Of a stretch of DNA of 64,000 nucleotides, positions 11,688 to 20,124 are shown in pieces. Location: assembly GCF_011752565.1 (NCBI RefSeq), contig NZ_VWXK01000004.1, forward strand, positions 186,001 to 250,000, written 5' to 3'. Both the position numbers and the translations under genes were made by a program. The notes beneath the pieces were generated by a model. That model searched no databases and had not been told where the DNA came from. It saw nothing but the letters and a program-made list of their open reading frames with translations. Positions within the stretch are counted from its first letter, which is position 1; every line of letters starts with the position of its first letter. The DNA is from Pantoea sp. Ap-967. Lineage in GTDB: Bacteria; Pseudomonadota; Gammaproteobacteria; Pseudomonadales; Pseudomonadaceae.

Positions 11688-11775
11688 TGTAGGAGCGGGC
11701 TTGCCCCGCGAACACGGGCGAAGCCCGTGCCATCCACCGAGGCGCCTGCTTCGCGGGGCAAGCCCGCTCCTACAG
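11688..11775. repeat. Inverted REP pair
   Basis: TGTAGGAGCGGGCTTGCCCC and its reverse complement are separated by ~45 bp that themselves contain a GGGCGAAGCCC hairpin. Confidence 0.9.
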
Positions 11776-11854
11776 GTTCAGTGCCCGCCTGCACAAACCC
11801 TGCAGTCACGTATTACCCTGTGCCCCTTCCAGACGAGCAAGCACAGGCCCCACC

Positions 11855-12811
11855 TTGACCAGAGAACAACTCGAAACCCGGCAAATCCCGATCTACTTCG
11901 CCGTGGTACTAGCAGCCATTGCCTTCGGCCTGCTGGCCACCGACACCGCACGCCACCTGCAATCCCTGGTCACCCCCGCCATCGCCGTGCTGATGTACGC
12001 CATGTTCCTGCAGATCCCCTTCCTCGACCTGCGCCAGGGCCTGGGCAACCGCCGCTTCATGGCTGCCCTGCTGCTGGCCAATTTCATCCTCGTGCCGCTG
12101 CTGGTGTGGGCACTCACCCGCGGCCTGGTCGCCCACCCCGCGATCCTGATCGGCGCACTGCTGGTACTGCTCACGCCCTGCATCGACTACGTGGTGGTGT
12201 TCACCCATATCGGCAAAGGCAACACTTGCCTGACCCTCGCCGCCACGCCGGTGCTGCTGCTGGTGCAACTGCTACTGCTCCCGGTGTACCTGGCGTTGAT
12301 TCTGGGCGATGGCAGCGGCGTAAGCCTGCGCATCGCCCCCTTCGTGGAAGCCTTCGTGCTGCTGATCGTGCTGCCCATGCTGCTGGCCGTGCTCACCAGC
12401 GCCGGCGCCCGCCGCTCCCGTGCAATCGCCACCTGGAACGATGCCTGGGCATGGCTGCCAGTGCCGGCGATGGCGCTAGTGCTGGTCGTGGTGATCGCCT
12501 CGCAGATTGCCGTGGTGCTGCGCGATCTCGACCGCTTGCTGCCAGTGCTTCCGGTGTACCTCGGCTTCATGCTGCTGGCACCGCTGCTTGGCTTTATCTC
12601 GGCACGCCTGCTTCGTTTGCCCGCAACCGAAGCCCGCTCGGTAACCTTCAGCGCCGCCACGCGAAACTCGCTGGTGGTGCTGCCGTTGGCCCTGGCGTTG
12701 CCCGAGGACTTGCGTGGGCTGGCAGCGGCGGCGGTGATAACCCAAACGCTGGTGGAGTTGGTGAGTGAGCTGGTTTATGTGCGGCTGGTTCCGGCGCTTG
12801 TGAGGCCCTAA
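11855..12811 (+). CDS. BASS-family transporter (bile acid:sodium symporter / arsenical-resistance-type permease)
   Basis: The protein has 318 residues with about ten hydrophobic segments. TTG 11855 has AGG upstream and is the only reasonable early start. The LTPCIDYVVVFTHIGKGN stretch and the late TFSAATRNSLVVLPLALALP resemble the ion-binding crossover segments of the BASS/ACR3 superfamily. The substrate is unknown: no arsenic-resistance genes are nearby, so an arsenite role should not be assumed. The C-terminal half has conserved Glu residues in a membrane segment (TLVELVSELVYVR). Confidence 0.82.
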   Translation: MTREQLETRQIPIYFAVVLAAIAFGLLATDTARHLQSLVTPAIAVLMYAMFLQIPFLDLRQGLGNRRFMAALLLANFILVPLLVWALTRGLVAHPAILIGALLVLLTPCIDYVVVFTHIGKGNTCLTLAATPVLLLVQLLLLPVYLALILGDGSGVSLRIAPFVEAFVLLIVLPMLLAVLTSAGARRSRAIATWNDAWAWLPVPAMALVLVVVIASQIAVVLRDLDRLLPVLPVYLGFMLLAPLLGFISARLLRLPATEARSVTFSAATRNSLVVLPLALALPEDLRGLAAAAVITQTLVELVSELVYVRLVPALVRP

Positions 12812-12945
12812 TAGACCTGACCATCGCCTCTTGTAACCCTGGACATATCCAGACAATCAATCGATTACCGCTCACTCCGCCAGAGCCAGGAAAATGATTC
12901 CCCAGAGCGCATACAGCGTGCGCTCGACGGGCTCAAAGTACCGGC

Positions 12946-13011
12946 TTCGAGCATTACACCAAAGCCCAGCGTGCCAACATAAGCCCCGCTGAAATCAGCA
13001 AGGTGAAATGA
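12946..13011 (+). pseudogene. C-terminal remnant of a RelE/HigB-type toxin
   Basis: The 21-codon frame before the antitoxin reads FEHYTKAQRANISPAEI and ends in a TGA that overlaps the next ATG as ATGA. The pattern K.QRANIS..E is the typical C-terminal tail of HigB/RelE-like toxins (KS.R.NIS..E). Upstream the frame loses this similarity and meets a stop at 12895, so no full toxin exists here. Identification rests on a short match plus the conserved gene coupling. Confidence 0.5.
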
Positions 13012-13331
13012 ATATGCGTGATTTTGATATCGAAAGCGTTGCCAAGGCGATCGAGGCTGATGCAGGTGAACCATTGCCTGAGCTTCGACAAGCCCTTGAA
13101 GAGGCCAAGCTGGGCGCGGGGCGGGTTACCACGCCGGAACAGATTCTGGTGCGCCAGGCTCGCGAGCGTTGCGGGCTGACCCAAGTCTCCTTCGCCGAGC
13201 GCATTGCCACGCCAGTGGCAACGTTGCGCGACTGGGAACAAGGCCGGTTCGTACCTCCAGGTGGTGTGCTGTGCCTGATGCGCCTGATCATCAAGCACCC
13301 GGAACTGTCGCTGGAGTTGGCCACCCACTGA
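13008..13331 (+). CDS. HTH antitoxin of a HigA/NadS-like type (orphan)
   Basis: The protein has 107 residues. The C-terminal half is a helix-turn-helix: LVRQARERCGLTQVSFAERI followed by ATPVATLRDWEQGRFVPPGG, close to the NadS/HigA form with its TL..WEQGR.P. pattern. Type II antitoxins of this kind neutralise a RelE-like mRNA-cleaving toxin and repress their own operon. The start overlaps the stop of the toxin remnant (ATGA), as expected for translational coupling. With the toxin gone, it may now act only as a repressor. Confidence 0.8.
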   Translation: MNMRDFDIESVAKAIEADAGEPLPELRQALEEAKLGAGRVTTPEQILVRQARERCGLTQVSFAERIATPVATLRDWEQGRFVPPGGVLCLMRLIIKHPELSLELATH

Positions 13332-13350
13332 TGCTGATAAACCGCGACCT

Positions 13351-13395
13351 GTAGGAGCGGCCTTGTGCCGCGAAAGGGCTGCAAAGCAGCCCCAA
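13351..13395. repeat. Variant REP
   Basis: GTAGGAGCGGCCTTGTGCCGCGA followed by GGGCTGCAAAGCAGCCCC, which forms two hairpins between convergent genes and may also terminate mdh transcription. Confidence 0.7.
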
Positions 13396-13425
13396 GATCT
13401 CGCGGGCTCAAGCCGCGCTACCGGG

Positions 13426-14355
13426 TCACAACGCCTTCATCTCGGCAATGTCCCGCGCCACCTGGTCCGCCGAGTGATCGAACATCGCCTGCTCCTGCGC
13501 ATCCAGCGGCAATTCGATCACCCGGGCAATGCCCTCCCCTGCCAGCACGCAGGGCACGCCCATGGCGATATCGGTGCGCCCGTATTCGCCCTCCAGAATC
13601 GCCACCGTCGGCAGAATGCGGTTACGCCCATTGGCGATTGCGTCCACCATCTGCGCGATGGCCACGCCCGGCGCATCGCAGGCACTACCGACCTTCTTCA
13701 AGCCGAGGATCTCACCGCCACCTTTGCGTGTGCGCTCTACGATGGCCTCGACCTGCTCAGTAGACAAGAAATGCGACAGCGGCACCGAGCCGATCTGGCA
13801 GTAGCGCATCAGCGGCACCATGCTGTCGCCATGCCCGCCGAGCACCAGCGCGTTGATATCCCGCGCAGAAAACCCGGTTGCCTCGGCGATGAAACACTTC
13901 ATGCGCGCAGTATCCAATACCCCCGCCTGGCCGAACACCTTGCCCCGCCCCAGCCCGCTGAGCGACCAGGCCCGGTAGGTGAGCACGTCGACAGGGTTGG
14001 ACACCACCAGCACCGTGGCTGCCGGCGCGTAGCGATTGATGTCGTGCATGATGCCGTCGATGATCGGCAGGTTGATGCTCAGCACATCCTGGCGCGATTG
14101 GCCGGGCTTGCGAGGCACACCCGCGGTGATCACCACCAGCTCGGAGTCTTGCAGCATCTCGGCCTTGGCCCCGCCATGAACCCTGGTATCGGAGCCCGAC
14201 TCCACCGCCGCCTGCCAGATGTCCAGCGCCTTGCCCTGAGCCAATTCGCCCTGTACGTCGATCAAGGCCAGCTCACGGCAATACTCTTCCCGGGCGATGA
14301 CCTGGGCTGCCGCTTCGCCCACGATCCCGGCACCCACGATGGATAACTTGTTCAC
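13426..14355 (-). CDS. mdh: Malate/lactate dehydrogenase family protein, probable malate dehydrogenase
   Basis: The enzyme oxidises malate (or a related 2-hydroxyacid) with NAD. It has 309 residues. GTG 14355 is the start, with GGAGG seven bases upstream, giving an N-terminal Rossmann strand KLSIVGAGIVGEAAA. Asp after the second strand (ALIDV) favours NAD. The catalytic block VLGGHGDSMVPL contains the active-site His, and a substrate Arg lies in ITAGVPRKPGQSR. The Arg in the VPRKPG loop agrees with malate specificity rather than lactate. The fold belongs to the LDH-like MDH group common in Pseudomonas. Confidence 0.88.
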   Translation of the reverse strand: MNKLSIVGAGIVGEAAAQVIAREEYCRELALIDVQGELAQGKALDIWQAAVESGSDTRVHGGAKAEMLQDSELVVITAGVPRKPGQSRQDVLSINLPIIDGIMHDINRYAPAATVLVVSNPVDVLTYRAWSLSGLGRGKVFGQAGVLDTARMKCFIAEATGFSARDINALVLGGHGDSMVPLMRYCQIGSVPLSHFLSTEQVEAIVERTRKGGGEILGLKKVGSACDAPGVAIAQMVDAIANGRNRILPTVAILEGEYGRTDIAMGVPCVLAGEGIARVIELPLDAQEQAMFDHSADQVARDIAEMKAL

Positions 14356-14454
14356 CTCACACCTCCCAGCGGCGCGCGCCATCAGGCGCATGCCTGCTTG
14401 TATAGAGAAGTATTGCCTGCTGAGGCGAAATGGCCAGCGTGAGGTTGATGCCGG

Positions 14455-15990
14455 TCAGTAGTTGCTTATGCCCATCAGAACGGCTGTAGCCCGCTTCTGG
14501 TCAGCCATTGCCAGTGCTTCGTGGTAGACCGCCTGGTAAACCGTGCACAAGGTGTCGCGATCACGCCTGTGCAAGTGCTCGTACGCCTGCGGCAAGCGCT
14601 GCTCGACCCGCTTGAAGATCGCATCCAGGTCCGCATCCAGCGTGGCTTGTGCAGGCGGATCGTCCTCACGCAGCGGCAGGGTAGCTTCGAACAGGCGCAT
14701 GCGAGCCGCCTGCAAGTCTGCCTCGGCCTGGGCGGGTACCTGGCTGCGCACGTCCTTGCCTGTGAGGAACCCCCAGCAGGCATCTGCGCCAACCTGTTCA
14801 AGCGCTGCCAGGTAGTCGAACTGGCTGCGCCAGTAGTCCATCGCCACCCCGTCCGGGGCCTGCAAGATCGCAAGCCTCAACAGTTCGTTTTGCCGCTGGG
14901 TAGTAGCAGCATTGAACAGGCGAAATTGCCTGGCATTGCCCAACGCTTCGGCAATCCGACGTTTCTCGGCTGCAAACTGCTCGGGGGCCTTCTGCTCCAG
15001 GATGCGAAATAGCAAAGAGCTGCGCAGGTAGGCGTCAAGCCGCGCGGGTTCACGCAACGACGCCAGGCGCCGGTCGGTGAAATCGGCCGGGTCGGCCAAG
15101 CCCGTGATGATGTGTTCGCTACGCAGGGTGCCCACGTCCGGGAACCACATCGCGTCTTGCGGCGTGTTGAGTACGCGCTGAATGAAGTCCTCGCTCAGGC
15201 CGCTGTCTTGTAGGGTATGGCGGTAGATCTGGGTGATCGCCTCCGGCTGCTGGTCCGAGCCATAAAGCGCCCCCGCATGAAAACCCAACCGCCCCTCGGG
15301 GCCCAGCCAACGTTCCTTGCCCGCCTGGAACACAAGCGTACAGGCACTCATGCAATCGCCGTCGGTGTAGGTAATCAGCCCCTTCTGCCTGACCTGCCTG
15401 GCGATGCCTTGAGCCTCCAGTAACAGGCCGCCGCCACTGTCCAACTGCACCCGCGTCACCGCCGGGTGCGCATCCAGCACGTCGCGTACCGCGTCAGCGC
15501 TGCCCAACGACCAGCCACCGGCGATGACGAGTTCATCCGGCGCCAGCAGGGTGATGTGGGATGGCGGCAGCTGATCGGGGGCATGCCATACCTGCCAGGC
15601 CGACTTGAGCACCGCCAAGCTGTCGTCTTCGACCACGCTGTACAGGGTATAGGCGCAATCGAGCAAAATCAGCCCACACGCCACCCGCACCCACAGCATG
15701 CTCCCCCCCTGAGCCCGGTGCCGACGCGCCGAACGCCAGGTGCCCACGCCCTGCCAGACCGCCATCGCCGTCATCGACACTAGCAACACGCCCAGCGCCA
15801 CGATCAGGGTTGTCGGGCTCGGCGGGTAGGCGCGAATGAGCGGTTCCAGCCCGAACATCGGTAACCAGACCAGGCTCAGCAACACGCTGTTGACCCAGAA
15901 CGAACGGGCCAGTGAAAGCTCGCCACGCCAGTGCCGCATCAGGTAGGACGTACGCGGGCGGGCAGGGAGTAGGTCGGGAGCACGGTCCAT
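14455..15990 (-). CDS. Membrane protein with a ClpP/SppA-like (COG3904-type) domain
   Basis: The protein has 511 residues from ATG 15990 (AGGA 12 bp upstream). Three hydrophobic segments in the first ~120 residues are followed by a ~100-residue region with ClpP/SppA-fold features: VQLDSGGGLLLEAQGIARQV, then YTDGDCMSACTLVFQAGKER. The Ser in MSACTL is in the position of the nucleophile. GRLGFHAG follows. The C-terminal ~220 residues are helical and of unknown type. A periplasmic, membrane-anchored serine protease-like protein is the best reading; activity is not proven. Confidence 0.7.
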   Translation of the reverse strand: MDRAPDLLPARPRTSYLMRHWRGELSLARSFWVNSVLLSLVWLPMFGLEPLIRAYPPSPTTLIVALGVLLVSMTAMAVWQGVGTWRSARRHRAQGGSMLWVRVACGLILLDCAYTLYSVVEDDSLAVLKSAWQVWHAPDQLPPSHITLLAPDELVIAGGWSLGSADAVRDVLDAHPAVTRVQLDSGGGLLLEAQGIARQVRQKGLITYTDGDCMSACTLVFQAGKERWLGPEGRLGFHAGALYGSDQQPEAITQIYRHTLQDSGLSEDFIQRVLNTPQDAMWFPDVGTLRSEHIITGLADPADFTDRRLASLREPARLDAYLRSSLLFRILEQKAPEQFAAEKRRIAEALGNARQFRLFNAATTQRQNELLRLAILQAPDGVAMDYWRSQFDYLAALEQVGADACWGFLTGKDVRSQVPAQAEADLQAARMRLFEATLPLREDDPPAQATLDADLDAIFKRVEQRLPQAYEHLHRRDRDTLCTVYQAVYHEALAMADQKRATAVLMGISNY

Positions 15991-16089
15991 GTGGGTACAC
16001 AATCCTGGAGGGAGTAATAGCAATCTGCCCGCACCCTATCGGAGCAGAGCGGCTCCAGCAAGCGTGGCAGCCACCGTCATTTGGGCTGA

Positions 16090-16467
16090 TCAGCCAAAGC
16101 AACCGTTTCCACCTCGACATAGCTGGATTCCCCACCGCCCTGCCCCCCTGACAACCCCCCCCCACACAAAATGCAGCGTGGTACGTCCGGCTTCATCCAC
16201 GCCAACCCTGCCACGCGACCAACCGGCGAGGGTTTCACCGTCGACGGTGATGCAGTGGAAAAGCAACTCGATGGTATCGGGCCCTGTTACCCGCCCCACT
16301 TGGTGGCCGGTACGTATCCGTCCGCCCTGGTAAGTGCTGGTGATAGCACCCTCTTCGACGTGATAAAGGAAAAGCGTGCCCGTGCCCGACAGGCCCTGGC
16401 TATTGTTCGCGACCGCAAAACGACGATTGTGCAGCCGGCTTCTGACTTGTACGAAAGCGCTTTCCAT
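16090..16467 (-). CDS. N-acetylglutamate-synthase-like small protein
   Basis: The protein has 125 residues. ATG 16467 has GAGG ten bases upstream; the frame continues further 5' but without support. The core RFAVANNSQGLSGTGTLFLY...ITSTYQGGRIRTGHQVGRV resembles the widespread small family annotated as n-acetylglutamate synthase, which consists of beta-repeats of the form F.Y.Q.G..V...Y.GG.I..G.L.G. These proteins lack a GNAT acetyltransferase fold, so the usual name may be misleading. The opposite strand is open over much of the gene but has no comparable pattern. Confidence 0.65.
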   Translation of the reverse strand: MESAFVQVRSRLHNRRFAVANNSQGLSGTGTLFLYHVEEGAITSTYQGGRIRTGHQVGRVTGPDTIELLFHCITVDGETLAGWSRGRVGVDEAGRTTLHFVWGGVVRGAGRWGIQLCRGGNGCFG

Positions 16468-16543
16468 AGCGGTATGACCTCGATGTGGGAGGCCGAGACT
16501 AGACCGCTTTTCATCACCGCTGCAACGGCAGTTGCAGGCGACG

Positions 16544-17161
16544 TTACCGAACAAAAGCGAGGCGCAGGCCAAGCCCCACCAAAATTGCACCCATGATGGC
16601 ATCGATAGGCCGGCGCACCTTGGCATAGCAAGCACGTACACCGGCGGTGGAAAACATCAACGCCAGCGTCGAAAACCAAACAAACGAAACCACCGTCACA
16701 ACAACGACCGCTGCAACCAGCACCCAACTTGGGGCATCCACCGGCAGTACGGTGATGAAAAAGCTGCCAAAGAAAGCCGCAGCTTTTGGGTTGGTGGCGG
16801 ACACCAGCAACCCGACACGCGGCGCCGGGGTATCAGTACGCTTGGCAGTTCTGACTTCCATTGCCTGATAAGGGCGCCGTGCACTCAGCAGCATTTTGCC
16901 ACCCAGATAAAGTAAGTACGCCGCCCCCACCACGCGAATCGCATCGTAGAGCCACGCCACTGTAGCCAATACGACGCCCAGGCCAATCACCGCCAGAATC
17001 GCCCAGATGGCGATGCCCACACTTGTCCCCAACGCCACGCCAAGCCCCCGTTTACGGCTCACCAGCGCGTTGGAAGTAACGGCAATGAAGTCCGGGCCGG
17101 GGCTTACGCAACCCAGCAGCATGACGGCGCCAATGGTTAAAAGCTGAGGAACATAGTCCAC
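16544..17161 (-). CDS. LysE/RhtB-family amino-acid exporter
   Basis: The protein has 205 residues, the normal family length, with six hydrophobic segments. The family motif after TM1 is clear: GCVSPGPDFIAVTSNALV, then RKRGLGVALGTSVG. The TM3-4 region has YLLYLGGKMLLSAR and LVSATNPKAAAFF, both typical. GTG 17161 is the start with GGAG six bases upstream. The exported substrate is unknown. It lies 68 bp downstream of the AlaX gene on the same strand. Confidence 0.92.
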   Translation of the reverse strand: MDYVPQLLTIGAVMLLGCVSPGPDFIAVTSNALVSRKRGLGVALGTSVGIAIWAILAVIGLGVVLATVAWLYDAIRVVGAAYLLYLGGKMLLSARRPYQAMEVRTAKRTDTPAPRVGLLVSATNPKAAAFFGSFFITVLPVDAPSWVLVAAVVVVTVVSFVWFSTLALMFSTAGVRACYAKVRRPIDAIMGAILVGLGLRLAFVR

Positions 17162-17229
17162 GGGTGTCTCCAGGTAATTCAGGGCGAGCAGGCGTTAATA
17201 AATTGAGCACTTGGTCACTACAGCCGCCG

Positions 17230-17862
17230 CTATTGGGCGACGTCGTAGTGCACCGACAGCAAGCCCTTTTTCTCTTTGAACTTGAGCACCTTTATGCGCC
17301 CGACCACACCTGTGGAGGCGACATGGGTACCGCCGCACCCATGCAGGGGCAACGTGCCGAAGCATACTGACCTGACACCTTCCTGATTGCTGAGATGGCG
17401 CGGTGCATCAAGCTCGATCAGGGCGTTGACCGCCTCCTCGACCACTTCGCCGGTCAAAGGCTCGGAATCCGACTGGCGCTCGAAAACAACCCGGCACTCG
17501 CCTGGCCAGTGGTGGCCTTTGCTAGGCAGCCAACCCAAGCTCTGCCCGACACAGGCAATCAAGTGGCCGGCTGAATGAAGGCGAGCGTGTAGCGCACGCG
17601 TTTCGGGGTCGATGGCGATCTCGACTGCCCCCACGGGTATGTGCCGCCCGACGATATGCGCTACATCACCCTCGATATTGATCACCTCTTCAACCTGGAC
17701 TCCTGCGATGGAGCCCCGGTCCGCCAACTGCCCGCCACCTTGGGGGTGAAACAGGGTTCGATCCAGCGTCACCCGAAACCGCCCATCCTCCTGGGCTGTG
17801 CAACTCACTACTTGGGCGTTCAAGGTCAGCTCATCGCTGGTGAAATAAACCCGTTCAGTCAT
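17230..17862 (-). CDS. Alanyl-tRNA editing protein (AlaX type)
   Basis: The protein has 210 residues and acts as a stand-alone trans-editing hydrolase that removes Ser (or Gly) from mischarged tRNA-Ala. Metal-site motifs are present: LFHPQGGGQLADRG, HARLHSAGH and GCGGTHVASTG, which together supply the His/His/Cys/His zinc ligands. It lacks the aminoacylation domain of AlaRS. ATG 17862 is the start. It may be co-transcribed with the LysE exporter downstream. Confidence 0.93.
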   Translation of the reverse strand: MTERVYFTSDELTLNAQVVSCTAQEDGRFRVTLDRTLFHPQGGGQLADRGSIAGVQVEEVINIEGDVAHIVGRHIPVGAVEIAIDPETRALHARLHSAGHLIACVGQSLGWLPSKGHHWPGECRVVFERQSDSEPLTGEVVEEAVNALIELDAPRHLSNQEGVRSVCFGTLPLHGCGGTHVASTGVVGRIKVLKFKEKKGLLSVHYDVAQ

Positions 17863-17978
17863 TATCCAAGTCCTTACAGTCTCTTCAGGGCAATGCCCGA
17901 TAAGGCACAAGGGTAGAGAGCCAGGATGCTGCGCACTTGTAAAAAATTGACGGGATAGCGGCGCGATGCCGAACGGAA

Positions 17979-18788
17979 TCAGTAGCGCGACGGGGCAACG
18001 CCAAAGGCGTGCTTGAAGGCACGGTTGAAGTGGCTCTGGTCGTAGAAGCCCACCTCTTGCGCAATCTGCGTCAGTTCCCACTGGGTATGGCTCAGCAGCA
18101 CACAGGCGCGCTCCAGGCGCAAACGCACCAGCCACGCATGGGGCGTCATGCCCACGGTGTGCTTGAACAGCTTCAGGAAGTGAAAGCGCTCAAGGCCACA
18201 GAGGGCGGCCAATTCCTCAAGCGAGATTTTCTCCGCGAGGTGTTCGTTGCAGTAATCCCGCACGCGCTGCCACTGAATGGCTGAGAGCGAGCCTTTTACG
18301 AAGTCTGGCTTCACCATGCGTGCTTGGGCGAACAGCTGACCGAGTAGCATGAGCCATTGCGATTCTGCGAAAAGCGGGTCGGTATTGAGCCCATCGCGCA
18401 GTGATTGGTGCAGCCGGGCAAGCTGAAGGGAAAGGCCGGCATCCTGCAACACTGCGCCACCCAGGGCAGAAAACTGGTCCCGGCCGGTCAGCTCCTGCGT
18501 CACGTCGCGCAACAGGTCGGCGGAAACCCGAAACGTCTTGAGCGTGTAGGCGTCGTCGCCCGCGCTGTTGCCATCATGGATTTCGCCTGGCGGCATCAGT
18601 TGGATGGTGCCCGGTGTGAGGTAGACCGTTTCGCCATTGAGCGCCTGGCGCTGTACGCCGTCGGTAATGAGGCCTACGTGGTAGTCGAGGTGGTAGTGAC
18701 GGCCGAAACTGAAACTCGAAAACCGCGCCTCGCTTAGCACCAGGCCTGGGATTTCGCTGTTGCGTTTGTATTCGACATGGTTGGCCAT
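17979..18788 (-). CDS. AraC-family transcriptional regulator
   Basis: The protein has 269 residues. The N-terminal half is a cupin-type ligand-binding domain (YHLDYHVGLITDG, LTPGTIQLMPPGEIHDG). Residues ~165-269 hold two HTH motifs: ISLEELAALCGLERFHFLKLFK and the end block IAQEVGFYDQSHFNRAFK with FGVAP. ATG 18788 has AGGAGG upstream. AraC proteins with this architecture often act next to LysE-type exporters, so it could control the downstream AlaX-LysE pair; that is inferred from position only. Confidence 0.94.
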   Translation of the reverse strand: MANHVEYKRNSEIPGLVLSEARFSSFSFGRHYHLDYHVGLITDGVQRQALNGETVYLTPGTIQLMPPGEIHDGNSAGDDAYTLKTFRVSADLLRDVTQELTGRDQFSALGGAVLQDAGLSLQLARLHQSLRDGLNTDPLFAESQWLMLLGQLFAQARMVKPDFVKGSLSAIQWQRVRDYCNEHLAEKISLEELAALCGLERFHFLKLFKHTVGMTPHAWLVRLRLERACVLLSHTQWELTQIAQEVGFYDQSHFNRAFKHAFGVAPSRY

Positions 18789-18886
18789 TACCCACCTCCT
18801 GCAGCGCTGGGGGGATCATCTCATACCTGGGGGTGGGCGGCGTGGGTAGCTGCGCCAGCGCTTTGCTGGCGGCAGCCATGGCGATC

Positions 18887-19117
18887 TCAGTCGGAGGTAT
18901 CGATGGAGTCGTTGGTGTTGATTATCTTCCCGCACTGTTCACTGGCCAGCCGGCTGATGATGCGAATGGCTTGGTGAATGCCCGCCGTGTTGCGGAAACT
19001 CAGGTGGGGGTTGTGTTCGCACTCCAGCATTTCATCGTGCTGGACCAAGGCTTCGCCTAGTAGTTCTAGGGTCCAGGCGTAGCTCTGGATGGTGGAGAGG
19101 CGTTCTTGGTCAGTCAT
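18887..19117 (-). CDS. Small hypothetical protein
   Basis: The protein has 76 residues starting MTDQERLSTIQSYAWTLELL. It is acidic and likely all-helical, with conserved-looking HDEMLECEHNPHLSF. Its start overlaps the end of the Ash-like frame (ATGACTGA), which suggests one operon with the HTH regulator further upstream. No family is recognised. Confidence 0.6.
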   Translation of the reverse strand: MTDQERLSTIQSYAWTLELLGEALVQHDEMLECEHNPHLSFRNTAGIHQAIRIISRLASEQCGKIINTNDSIDTSD

Positions 19118-19559
19118 GGGGGGCCTGCCTGGGTTGCGAGGTGGGGCTAGGCTGGGTGCTGAGGTGGGGAGCGGATGCGGGGATCCTGGAGGGACTTCTG
19201 GTGGGCATGCATGAGTTCCTTTCGTTATGGAACTGCCACCGCTCGCGGCCAAGCAAGTTGAGGTGGCAGCAGTACGCGGGTTGGCCGACCGGGACGAAAG
19301 GAGCCCGGCACACCCGAAGGTGTCCCGCGCACCACCGCCATGACGCGACATCGCGGGCACAAAAAAAAGCGCCTGCGATGAAGTCTGGGCGCTGCTGCGC
19401 CTTTCGATTCCGACCGGCCAAGGTCGCATCACCGATGCTTCGGCGACCGGGGCAATTTATCCCCCTGGGCGTGCTTTCGCAAGCGCCTGCAGCGTTCAAA
19501 AAGGCAATGTACGACGTAGGAAGAATGCAAGCGGCTAACGACCTGCAGTTCACATCCAT
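19110..19559 (-). CDS. Phage Ash-like hypothetical protein, copy 1
   Basis: The frame has 149 codons and starts two bases after the HTH gene stop. The core CESTPRGINCPGR...KAQQRPDFIAGAFFCARDVA...LRVCRAPFVPVGQPAYCC is shared with a second copy at 20125-20625. Compensating length changes around the T7/T8 run (nt ~19361-19368) keep this frame, which argues that the protein is or was translated. The arrangement resembles the P4-phage Ash family in enterics. That is recognition by pattern and is uncertain. The last ~40 residues (Pro/Ser-rich) overlap the next gene and may be spurious. Confidence 0.4.
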   Translation of the reverse strand: MDVNCRSLAACILPTSYIAFLNAAGACESTPRGINCPGRRSIGDATLAGRNRKAQQRPDFIAGAFFCARDVASWRWCAGHLRVCRAPFVPVGQPAYCCHLNLLGRERWQFHNERNSCMPTRSPSRIPASAPHLSTQPSPTSQPRQAPHD

Positions 19560-19560
19560 C

Positions 19561-20034
19561 TCACTTTTCCTGGCTGCTTTTCCGCGCCCGTGGTGATGCG
19601 GGCCTCGACAGTGCTTTCTTCGCTTTGGCTGCCGGAGGGCTTTTCCCTCGCTTCGCTCCGGAGCTGACCAGCGGCACAAGATTCGCCACCGGCTTCGCGG
19701 GCACAGCGATTGGCCCATCAGCCAGGCCGACATTGTTGCCGACGACCGTTGCAGTGGGCTTATGTTTGGCAGCCATCACCATACCCATCCGCACGCCAAA
19801 GAGACGCAGTATGGCCTCCAAAGTGCTGAGCTTTGGATTCGACTTCCCACTCTCCAGCTCGTACAGGCTTTTCGTAGACATCTTGCACATTGCCGCGAAA
19901 GTCTCTTGGTCAAGCCCGGTGACTTCGAGCCGCAGATGGCGGATGGAGGTCCCAATTGAATCGAGCCCCGCCGCGTTGCGCTTGACGATATCCTCTACGA
20001 GCTGAGCGCGTTCTTCAGGCAATAGTTTTTTCAT
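19561..20034 (-). CDS. XRE-type HTH transcriptional regulator
   Basis: The protein has 157 residues. ATG 20034 has GGGGA just upstream; an in-frame GTG at 20046 is less likely. Residues ~30-85 form an HTH: GTSIRHLRLEVTGLDQETFA, then MCKMSTKSLYELESGKSNP and LEAILRLFGVRMG. The C-terminal ~65 residues are Ala/Pro/Lys-rich and disordered. It heads a tight minus-strand gene string (Ash-like, 76-aa protein). A 13-bp AT-rich inverted repeat 160 bp upstream is a candidate operator. Confidence 0.85.
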   Translation of the reverse strand: MKKLLPEERAQLVEDIVKRNAAGLDSIGTSIRHLRLEVTGLDQETFAAMCKMSTKSLYELESGKSNPKLSTLEAILRLFGVRMGMVMAAKHKPTATVVGNNVGLADGPIAVPAKPVANLVPLVSSGAKRGKSPPAAKAKKALSRPASPRARKSSQEK

Positions 20035-20124
20035 CGCAGTCCCCACCCTACGGGTCGCTTATCCAGGTTACTCACGGGTAGAAAGACGACAAGGCACCCG
20101 CCACCACCAACAAACTCGGGGTTA

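Noticed and set aside
16171..16596. Plus-strand 141-codon frame opposite the small NAGS-like gene
   Set aside because: The minus strand has a family-like beta pattern and ribosome site; the plus frame has neither.
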